Assembly (NCBI GenBank): GCA_041179425.1
Contig: JBEGTL010000505.1
Location: 1 to 6,098, forward strand
Direction: 5' to 3'
DNA: 6,098 bases
Source: DASUME01 sp041179425
GTDB lineage: Bacteria; Myxococcota_A; Polyangia; Polyangiales; DASUME01
Shown piece by piece: positions 1 through 6,098 of this stretch. Made by a program: the position numbers and the translations under genes. How positions within the stretch are numbered: the first letter of the stretch is position 1; every line of letters starts with the position of its first letter. The notes below the pieces were generated by a model. It was given only the letters and a program-made list of their open reading frames with translations. It had not been told where the DNA came from and did not search any database.

Positions 1-192
1 GCTCGCCTTCGGCATCGGTTGGGCTCGCCTTCGGCATCGGTTGGGCTCGCCTTCGGCATCGGTTGGGCTCGCCTTCGGCATCGGTTGGGCTCGCCTTCGG
101 CATCGGTTGGGCTCGCCTTCGGCATCGGTTGGGCTCGCCTTCGGCATCGAGCTGGGCTCGCCTTCGGCGTCGTTGCGGGGGCGCCTTCGGCG
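1..192. repeat. 22-bp tandem repeat array (at least 9 units, truncated at left edge)
   Basis: The stretch is built of head-to-tail copies of one unit. A ten-base core, CGCCTTCGGC, starts at 4, 26, 48, 70, 92, 114, 136, 159 and 182, so the spacing is 22 bp six times and then 23 bp twice. The first six units (1-132) are identical. The seventh (133-155) has a changed 3' end, and the eighth and ninth diverge further toward the adjacent gene. The core contains GCC-TTC-GGC, a small self-complementary hairpin that lengthens to CGCC/GGCG in the last two copies. Because 22 is not a multiple of three, the array is open in all plus-strand frames and yields a spurious repeated peptide. It lies directly after the stop codon of the minus-strand peptidase gene, so it would be in that transcript's 3' region. 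Its full length is unknown because the window starts inside it. There are no unique spacers, so it is not a CRISPR array. Confidence 0.95.
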
Positions 193-196
193 TTGG

Positions 197-1732
197 TTAG
201 TCTACGCTTGCGCTGTCTTGGGTCTCTTCTTCGCCCATCGCTCGGCTGGTTAGGCCCTCTGCGCGGGCCCTCTTGCGGGCTCTGCGCTCTTCGGACGAGG
301 AGCGCCAGGGTGGGTCGCCGATGAGGATGCCTGAGAGGACGTCGCGGGCGTCGTAGAGCTCGCGCTCGGACTTGAGCTCGAGGTGGAGGTGGGCGGGGGA
401 CTCTTTGCAGCCCGTGCGCCCCACCGTGCCGATGATCTCGCCGCGCTTGACGGTGTCGCCCGAGCTGACGCGGGTGATCTCGAGGTGCATGTAACAAGAG
501 ACCATCAGCCGGGCGGGGTTGACCGCGACGATCTCGGTGGGTGCGAGCTCGATGCGGACACGCTTGCCATCGGTGGCTGGCGGCTCGGTGGGCTTGCTGC
601 GCTTCTCGACGAGCGGTGCCCCGTCGACGTCTTCGGTTTCTTCGCCCTCGAAGCCCTCAGAGGCGCGCGGCACCGCCGTCACGGGCGGGTCGGGGGCGAA
701 CGCAAAGCCCTTGGAGTGGGGCTTGGGATCGGGCGCGTGGGTGATGCAGACGTAGCGGCCGCCTGCTCCCATCTCCGCGCCCGGCACCTGGTGGATATTC
801 TCGGGCGAGAGGTCGACCGCCGTACCTCGGCCCGGCAAGTCGACGCCGGCGAAGGTGACACGGCCATCGGCCATGGCGAGCACCGGCTCGTTCATGGCGG
901 CGTCTACGTCGACGCCGCGATGCATACGCAGGCCCCGGTCGCGATCGGCGCCCGGCTTGCTGCTCACGAGGCGCGGGCTGCCCTCGAGCGGTGCGCCCCA
1001 CTCGATGCCACGGAACTCGCGCGTAGCCACCGGGAGGTCTTGTCCGTAGTGCTGAAGCAAGCGGCGACGGTCGATGAACACGCCGTCTTCGGCGCGCGCG
1101 CTCTGCACCCGGTCGCCCCACAGGAAGTGCGAGAGATAGTGGCGATGCGGCGCCTGCTCGAACTGCGCGTCGATGGCGTCGTGCTGCTCGCGCCACATGG
1201 CAAGCAAGGCCGCGGCCCACTCGATGTTGGCCTCGGGATTTTCGAGCGAGCGCACGCTCAGCGGCCGGGAGAGCATCTTGGCCCGCACGCTCCACTCACC
1301 GTCTTCTTGGACGACGTACTGCAGCATGTCGACCTCGACGTTGCCCTTGTACATCTCCGGCTGGATGCCGGTCAGGCCCACGCCCGAGACCTCGTCGGCG
1401 TCGCCGATGCACTGGCTCTGACGCGAGACGAGGGCGGCGATGAGGAAGGGGTCTTCCCCGTGCATGCGCGCACTCTCGTCGATCCACGAGGCGTACTGCT
1501 CGGCCTTGGCACTGGTGAGTCGATCGCACACGCGGCGCAGGGCACGAGCCAAGCGCGGCACATCGATGGCGTTGGGGCTCTCGGGCTCCGGGCCCCAGCT
1601 GGCCGGGTCGAGCAGCGCGGCCGCGTACCGGTTGGGAACGGAGCCCTCACGACGACGGACCCGCCACTTGGGCCAGTCCGCTCCAAGCAAGCACAGGCAC
1701 ATGCAGAGAGCGATCGAGGTACGAACCAACAC
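197..1732 (-). CDS. Exported cell-wall protein: degenerate lytic-transglycosylase-like domain plus M23 (LytM) metallopeptidase domain
   Basis: This is a predicted peptidoglycan peptidase of 511 aa, if started at the GTG at 1732. That start gives Arg4 and then a hydrophobic run (residues 6-18), which suits a signal peptide or anchor. ATG 1702 would cut into the run. TTG 1741 and ATG 1945 are alternatives, but codons upstream of 1732 lose the G/C third-position bias. No start has a good Shine-Dalgarno. Residues about 79-230 resemble the lysozyme-like SLT fold: RQSQC at 104-108, then S116..G119-L120..I123-Q124-P125, NIEWAAALL at 169-177 and YLSHFLWGDRV at 199-209. The position of the catalytic Glu is Gln105. 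Residues about 268-460 are M23: H271-x3-D275 and H450 are the expected zinc ligands, H448 the catalytic His of HLH, and H416 lies in YMHL. Asp275 to His450 spans 175 residues, against about 80 in LytM, because of a Pro/Glu-rich insertion (about 333-408). The C-terminal tail is basic and then acidic. The M23 call is firm; the SLT call is moderate. Confidence 0.88.
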   Translation of the reverse strand: MLVRTSIALCMCLCLLGADWPKWRVRRREGSVPNRYAAALLDPASWGPEPESPNAIDVPRLARALRRVCDRLTSAKAEQYASWIDESARMHGEDPFLIAALVSRQSQCIGDADEVSGVGLTGIQPEMYKGNVEVDMLQYVVQEDGEWSVRAKMLSRPLSVRSLENPEANIEWAAALLAMWREQHDAIDAQFEQAPHRHYLSHFLWGDRVQSARAEDGVFIDRRRLLQHYGQDLPVATREFRGIEWGAPLEGSPRLVSSKPGADRDRGLRMHRGVDVDAAMNEPVLAMADGRVTFAGVDLPGRGTAVDLSPENIHQVPGAEMGAGGRYVCITHAPDPKPHSKGFAFAPDPPVTAVPRASEGFEGEETEDVDGAPLVEKRSKPTEPPATDGKRVRIELAPTEIVAVNPARLMVSCYMHLEITRVSSGDTVKRGEIIGTVGRTGCKESPAHLHLELKSERELYDARDVLSGILIGDPPWRSSSEERRARKRARAEGLTSRAMGEEETQDSASVD

Positions 1733-2108
1733 AAGTCGCAAAGTGTCGAAATCGCGCGAGAGCGTCAAGCGTGCTGGCACTCGCCGCACACATCTGCGTC
1801 GAACCGGATAACAGATGGTGTCGACTGCTTGGAGAGGTCTCGTCCCCGATCGGGTCAACAGGTTGGGTGAATCTTTCCCAAGATCTACCGCTTCTGGTGC
1901 TCCGTGCTGAACTTTTACAGTATTGGTGGGTTCCAGGTCGTGCATACGATTCCCGATCGGCACGCTGCGCCTGAGATGAGTCAACGAGCCTTTTGGGCTG
2001 CGAACTTGTGTCCAAGGGCACCAGTCGGGAATCACCCCGGTCGCGCGATCGGCGCACCTGCGTGGCCGCGCGGGGGCCGAGGAGGCTCGGCACTCGGACA
2101 CCAGACGC
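1733..2108. other. 376-bp intergenic region between recA and the peptidase gene
   Basis: No gene is supported here. The minus-strand frame of the peptidase stays open through it, but its codons often end in A or T (for example AAT ACT GTA AAA GTT), unlike the neighbouring genes. GC is about 57% over 1741-2040. I see no convincing -35/-10 pair for the downstream peptidase gene. A TTGACT-like hexamer on the minus strand (near 1979-1984) has no matching -10. Notable elements are: a hairpin just after recA (2076-2091); a 9-bp inverted repeat (1948-1956 with 2025-2033) enclosing two smaller hairpins (1987-1999 and 2008-2021); a perfect 10-bp palindrome CCCGATCGGG at 1845-1854, whose core CCGATCGG recurs at 1953-1960; and a CTG-N8-CAG dyad at 1907-1920. 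A promoter for the peptidase gene, recA 3' regulatory structure or a small RNA could lie here; none is proven. Confidence 0.7.
2076..2091 (-). terminator. Candidate hairpin terminator downstream of recA (no U-tract)
   Basis: On the minus strand, 17 bases after the recA stop codon, GCCGAG and CTCGGC form a perfect 6-bp stem around a CCTC loop. It is followed by C/G-rich sequence rather than a run of T, so it is not a classical Rho-independent terminator. It may weaken readthrough or protect the recA mRNA 3' end. The position is suggestive, but a stem this short is common in GC-rich DNA. Confidence 0.3.
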
Positions 2109-3146
<1,038 letters not shown>

Positions 3147-3157
3147 GGTCTGTAGGT

Positions 3158-3162
3158 CTCCT
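3158..3162 (-). promoter_or_regulatory. Ribosome binding site of recA
   Basis: AGGAG on the minus strand, separated by 11 bases from the ATG at 3146. The spacing is slightly long, but the site lies downstream of the alternative ATG at 3173, so it supports 3146 as the start. It is the clearest Shine-Dalgarno sequence in the window. Confidence 0.6.
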
Positions 3163-3209
3163 GGATGGCTCATCGTTGCAGCGCGGGTGCCGAGCACAGC
3201 GCGCGGGAC

Positions 3210-4880
3210 TCAGTTGATGATCGCGGCTGAGGGCGTCGCTTCTCCGCTGCCGACATCGGACAAAGGCGAGTCATCGGACGCGTCGCTCAGCTCGTCGTCT
3301 ACTTCGGTGGCGGGAGCGCGGTACGGCAGACTGCGCGTGGTCTCCGGCCTACGATCGAGCAGGCGGTACTGGACGGCCTCGGCCATGTGATGGCTATCGA
3401 CCCGGTCGCTCTCTTCGAGGTCGGCGATGGTACGGGCGACGCGCAGCACCTTGACGTACGCGCGTACGGACAGGCCGAGTGCGTCGACCGCGCGGTCGAG
3501 CAAGGTGAGGGCGGCCGGCTCCGTGCCGTGCGACAAGCTCTCGACGCTGAGCACGCGCGGTGTCGCCTTGCTGCGTGAAGAAACACGCGCCTCGCTGGCG
3601 GCCGCCGCTGCGCGGAGCTGTGCCCGCTCGCGCGCCAAACACACGCGCCGTCTGATCTGCGCGCTGGGCTCGCCGGGCTCGCCCTCACGCAGCGAGCGCG
3701 CCTCTACCGGCTTGAGTGCGATGTGCAGGTCGAAACGATCGAGCAAGGGGCCCGAGATGCGCGCGCGATAGCGCTCGATGCGATCGAGACTGCACGTGCA
3801 CATCCGAGAGCTGTCGTCGGCGTAGCCGCACGGACACGGGTTCATCGCCGCAACGACCAGCGGGTGGGCGGGCCACACGATGCGCTGGTGCGCGCGCACC
3901 ACGTGGGCCATGCCGGACTCCATCGTGGGCCGCAGCGACTCCAGTGCGTTGCGCCCAAACTCGGGCAGCTCGTCGAGGAAGAGCACACCTCCATGCGCGA
4001 GCGTGACCTCACCCGGCTGGATGGGCGTGCCCCCACCGACGAGGGCTGCGTGACTCGCGCTGTGGTGCGGCGCACGAAACGGGCGCTCCACCGAGTCGAG
4101 CTTGCTTGGTGCGACCGCCCCGACCGCGCTGGCGATGGTGGCGATCTCGAGCGCTTCTTTTTCGTCGGGTGGCGGCATGATGGAGGACAGCCGCTGCGCC
4201 AGCATGGTCTTGCCTGTGCCGGGCGGTCCGAGCATGAGCAGGTTGTGGCCGCCCACGGCGGCGATCTCGAGCGCGCGTTTGGCGGCTTGCTGCCCACGCA
4301 CCTCGTTCAAGTCGAGCATGAACGATCGTTCATTTTCGTCGTCGCGGGTGCTCGCGCGCGGCAGCTCCATGGTGCCGTCGAGGAACTGCACGACATCACG
4401 CAAGTTCATCGCGGCGCGCGTGTCGAGGCCGCTGATCAGTGCCGCCTCGTGACCGTTGCCGTGGGGCACGATCGCGCGCGAGATGCCGCGGCGCCTGGCG
4501 CTCTGCAGGTGAGACAGCACGCCGCGCACCGCACGCAGCTCACCGCCGAGTGTCAGCTCACCAAGCACCAAGAGGTTGTCGATGCGCGAGGTGGCCACCA
4601 CGCCGCCTGCGCACAGCAGGGCGATGGCGATCGACAGGTCCAGCGCAGAGCCGGACTTTTTGACGTCCGCGGGCGCCAAGTTGAGCACCACGTTGCGGCT
4701 GGGCAGCGTCAGGCCGCTGCTCTCCAGTGCGGACTTCACCCGCACGCGGCTCTCGCGCACCGCGGTATCGCCGAGGCCCACGATATCGACACCCGGCAGT
4801 CCCTTGCCGAAAAACGCCTGCACCTCGACCGGCACGGAGTCGATGCCGGAGAGGGTGGCGGAGTGAATGGTGGCGAGCAT
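3210..4880 (-). CDS. comM: ComM/YifB family AAA+ ATPase (Mg-chelatase-like branch-migration helicase)
   Basis: ComM is a hexameric AAA+ helicase that, in naturally transformable bacteria, drives branch migration after RecA-mediated invasion and so enlarges the integrated tract. The ATG at 4880 gives 556 aa and the family-typical N-terminus MLATIHSATLSGI; an AGGA sits only two bases before it, a weak signal. An N-terminal Lon-protease-like fold (residues about 1-170, including FFGKGLPGVDIVGL and LNLAPADVKKSGSALDL) is followed by a Mg-chelatase-type ATPase core. Walker A GPPGTGKT is at 218-225 (Lys224) and Walker B VLFLDEL has Asp303 and Glu304. The four-Cys motif CPC...CTC (C349, C351, C361, C363) leads into RYRARISGPLLDRFD (371-384). 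A C-terminal helical lid ends near residue 511. A further tail of about 45 residues, rich in Asp and Ser, makes it longer than the roughly 506-aa E. coli protein. Its adjacency to recA fits a recombination role. In organisms without transformation its role is unclear. Confidence 0.95.
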   Translation of the reverse strand: MLATIHSATLSGIDSVPVEVQAFFGKGLPGVDIVGLGDTAVRESRVRVKSALESSGLTLPSRNVVLNLAPADVKKSGSALDLSIAIALLCAGGVVATSRIDNLLVLGELTLGGELRAVRGVLSHLQSARRRGISRAIVPHGNGHEAALISGLDTRAAMNLRDVVQFLDGTMELPRASTRDDENERSFMLDLNEVRGQQAAKRALEIAAVGGHNLLMLGPPGTGKTMLAQRLSSIMPPPDEKEALEIATIASAVGAVAPSKLDSVERPFRAPHHSASHAALVGGGTPIQPGEVTLAHGGVLFLDELPEFGRNALESLRPTMESGMAHVVRAHQRIVWPAHPLVVAAMNPCPCGYADDSSRMCTCSLDRIERYRARISGPLLDRFDLHIALKPVEARSLREGEPGEPSAQIRRRVCLARERAQLRAAAAASEARVSSRSKATPRVLSVESLSHGTEPAALTLLDRAVDALGLSVRAYVKVLRVARTIADLEESDRVDSHHMAEAVQYRLLDRRPETTRSLPYRAPATEVDDELSDASDDSPLSDVGSGEATPSAAIIN

Positions 4881-4912
4881 GTTCCTGCTCGGTGCAGGCT
4901 GTGTTCCGGCGC

Positions 4913-4924
4913 GGACGTTCGTCC
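4913..4924. promoter_or_regulatory. 12-bp inverted repeat upstream of comM
   Basis: GGACG-TT-CGTCC is a perfect 5-bp dyad with a 2-bp centre, 33 bp from the comM start codon. It could be an operator for a dimeric regulator near the comM promoter. It is short enough to occur by chance, and I cannot assign a regulator. Confidence 0.2.
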
Positions 4925-5050
4925 TTCTGCGACTTGCCGGCGCTCGACTGGCGGAGAGCGGCGGCTCCACCGGCGCCCGCCGTCGGCGGACCCAGGCGAA
5001 CTCGGCACACGAGGACCACACGCGATTCGCGCGACCTCCGTTCTTCGCTC

Positions 5051-5068
5051 GCGCGCCCGAGGGCGCGC
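5051..5068. promoter_or_regulatory. 18-bp perfect inverted repeat upstream of the kinase gene
   Basis: GCGCGCCC-GA-GGGCGCGC has two perfect 8-bp arms and ends 29 bases before the kinase ATG at 5098. In RNA it would form a very stable 7-bp stem with a CGAG loop in the kinase 5' leader. In DNA it is a symmetrical site for a dimeric regulator. There is no T-run after it on either strand, so it is unlikely to be a standard terminator. Confidence 0.4.
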
Positions 5069-5097
5069 TTCGGCCGCGTCGACTAAGCTGAGCCCCG

Positions 5098-6098
5098 ATG
5101 GTCAACAAGGACAGCCGACCGCGGCAGCACGAGCTTGTCGCGACGACCGTGTCCGGTGACAGCGATGCCACCAACAGCATGGGCGATCTGACGACGGGCG
5201 CGCGCGCCGCGGGCGAAGATGTCCAGCTCGAGAGCTACGGGTTGCGCTATCAGACCCAGCGTCAGCTCGCGCGCGGCGGCATGGCTTCGGTGGTGCACGC
5301 GTACGACCCCGTGCTCGGGCGTCACGTCGCGGTCAAGTTGCTCAACCCGGCACTCGTACGACAGCGCGGCGAGCTCGAGGCGTTCGTTCGCGAAGCGCGT
5401 GTCACCGCCCAGCTCGATCACCCCAACATCGTTCCCGTGTACGAGCTGGCCACGGGTCCTACCGGCGACTTTGCCTGTTTTGCCATGAAGCTGGTCGAAG
5501 GTGAGTCGCTCGCCGAGTGCTTCGCGCGGCTCGGCGAGCGCCGCTTGTCGCCCGGAGAGCTCCCTCAGCTGCTCGATGTGCTGCTCAAGATCTGCGACGG
5601 CGTCTCGTACGCGCACAGCCGCGGCGTGCTGCACCTCGACCTCAAGCCACAGAACGTGATGATCGGCGGCTGGGGCCAGGTGTACGTGATGGATTGGGGC
5701 ATCGCCGTGCGCTGTCGGCGCGGAGCAGACGGTTTCCTTCACCCCATCGAACAGCACGAGAGCGTGCGCGGCACGTTTGCGTACATGGCGCCCGAGCAGC
5801 TCGAGCGCGAGCTTCGCGGCGTGGACCAGCGCGCCGACGTGTACGGCCTAGGTGCCATCATCTACCAGCTGCTGACGGGTCATCCGCCGTTCGAGGTCAA
5901 AGGCAACGACGACACCGACGTGCAGCGCCTGCGCGAGCACGTGGTGTCCGATCCGCTCGCCGGGCCCGAACTTCAGGGCATCCCCCCGGGGCTCGCGCGT
6001 GTGGCCATGCGCGCGCTCGCCCCCGAGCCCGATCAGCGTTACGCCAGCATCGACGAGCTGCGCGCCGAGCTCGACTTGCTGGTGCGCGGAGGAGGCTG
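5098..6098 (+). CDS. Hanks-type serine/threonine protein kinase, catalytic domain (3' end beyond window)
   Basis: This kinase transfers phosphate from ATP to Ser/Thr of target proteins. The ATG at 5098 follows an in-frame TGA at 5089, so the start is here or later; no Shine-Dalgarno is evident. The 333 visible residues begin with about 45 polar residues and then a nearly complete kinase domain. The glycine-rich loop is LARGGMASVV (57-66), with Ala58 where the first Gly is usual. Lys80 (VAVKLL) is the ATP lysine and Glu99 the likely helix-C partner. The catalytic loop is HLDLKPQN (179-186) with Asp181. The metal motif is DWG (199-201), the end of the activation segment YMAPEQ (229-234), and helix F carries ADVYGLG (246-252). 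Leu replaces Arg in HRD, so it is a non-RD kinase, yet the catalytic residues are present. The domain ends near residue 330 at the window edge, so the C-terminal part (often a sensor, TPR or repeat domain in this group) and any membrane segment are unseen. No transmembrane helix occurs before the kinase domain. Confidence 0.96.
   Translation, partial: MVNKDSRPRQHELVATTVSGDSDATNSMGDLTTGARAAGEDVQLESYGLRYQTQRQLARGGMASVVHAYDPVLGRHVAVKLLNPALVRQRGELEAFVREARVTAQLDHPNIVPVYELATGPTGDFACFAMKLVEGESLAECFARLGERRLSPGELPQLLDVLLKICDGVSYAHSRGVLHLDLKPQNVMIGGWGQVYVMDWGIAVRCRRGADGFLHPIEQHESVRGTFAYMAPEQLERELRGVDQRADVYGLGAIIYQLLTGHPPFEVKGNDDTDVQRLREHVVSDPLAGPELQGIPPGLARVAMRALAPEPDQRYASIDELRAELDLLVRGGG

Larger units (their letters stand above)
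4881..5097. promoter_or_regulatory. Divergent intergenic region, comM-recA and kinase promoters expected
   Basis: These 217 bp separate the minus-strand comM start from the plus-strand kinase start, so promoters for both directions must lie here or inside the genes. I could not identify a credible -35/-10 pair on either strand. An open minus-strand frame continues upstream of comM to 5180, but it would overlap the kinase gene and has no ComM-family content, so I treat it as fortuitous. Two perfect inverted repeats, at 4913-4924 and 5051-5068, are the visible candidate control sites. Confidence 0.5.

Noticed and set aside
1..192. CRISPR array
   Set aside because: The units are directly contiguous with no unique spacers between them.
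19..324. Plus-strand open frames with a repeated Gly/Ala/Arg peptide over the left array
   Set aside because: The 22-bp period keeps every plus-strand frame open. The starts are TTG codons inside the repeat, and the frames run into the antisense of the peptidase gene.
383..1870. 495-codon plus-strand open frame opposite the peptidase gene
   Set aside because: It has no recognisable domain, and the opposite strand encodes clear SLT-like and M23 motifs. Long antisense frames are expected in high-GC genes.
1948..2033. tRNA gene
   Set aside because: The size and closing stem are suggestive, but neither strand has a T-loop GTTCRANNC motif, a T at position 8, or a plausible anticodon arm.
1733..2101. 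N-terminal extension of the peptidase (start at 1945 or 2101)
   Set aside because: The codons lack the G/C third-position bias of the gene, no domain is visible, and the hydrophobic signal-like run would become internal. A start at 1945 is not fully excluded because a weak GGGA precedes it.
3723..5159. 478-codon plus-strand open frame opposite comM
   Set aside because: It is the shadow of a well-conserved ComM sequence and is rich in His, Arg and Ala without domain features.
5083..5757. 224-codon minus-strand open frame opposite the kinase
   Set aside because: All Hanks kinase motifs are on the plus strand here; the minus frame is the complement of those codons.

Overview
The window is high in GC (about 70% in the coding lines I counted, and about 57% in the 300 bases 1741-2040 of the intergenic region). 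It reads as bacterial chromosome from a Myxococcota-like (deltaproteobacterial) organism. The signs are a Hanks-type Ser/Thr kinase with DWG in place of DFG, a RecA of the style I associate with that group, strong G/C bias at third codon positions, and sparse Shine-Dalgarno sequences. The lineage is an inference from sequence style, not from a database match.

Layout, left to right. (1) Positions 1-192 hold a short tandem-repeat array with 22-bp units. It is cut by the left edge and decays into 23-bp variants toward the neighbouring gene. (2) Three genes follow on the minus strand and are read in the order comM, recA, peptidase. comM is at 3210-4880 and recA at 2109-3146, only 63 bp apart and probably co-transcribed. 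After a 376-bp intergenic region with lower GC comes an exported cell-wall protein at 197-1732, which carries a lytic-transglycosylase-like domain and an M23 (LytM) peptidase domain. (3) A 217-bp divergent intergenic region containing two perfect inverted repeats separates comM from (4) a plus-strand Ser/Thr protein kinase that starts at 5098 and runs off the right edge.

How the genes fit together. RecA carries out strand exchange. ComM is the hexameric AAA+ helicase known from naturally transformable bacteria to extend RecA-made heteroduplex by branch migration. Their adjacency therefore makes a compact homologous-recombination/DNA-integration unit. The wall enzyme and the kinase have no obvious mechanistic link to that pair.

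The points most worth a second look are: the wall protein, whose transglycosylase-like domain has Gln where the catalytic Glu belongs while its M23 metal site is intact but split by a long insertion; the 22-bp array abutting its stop codon; the structured intergenic region downstream of recA; and the comM-recA pairing itself. I found no mobile element, CRISPR array, tRNA or rRNA gene, and no convincing wholly new system.
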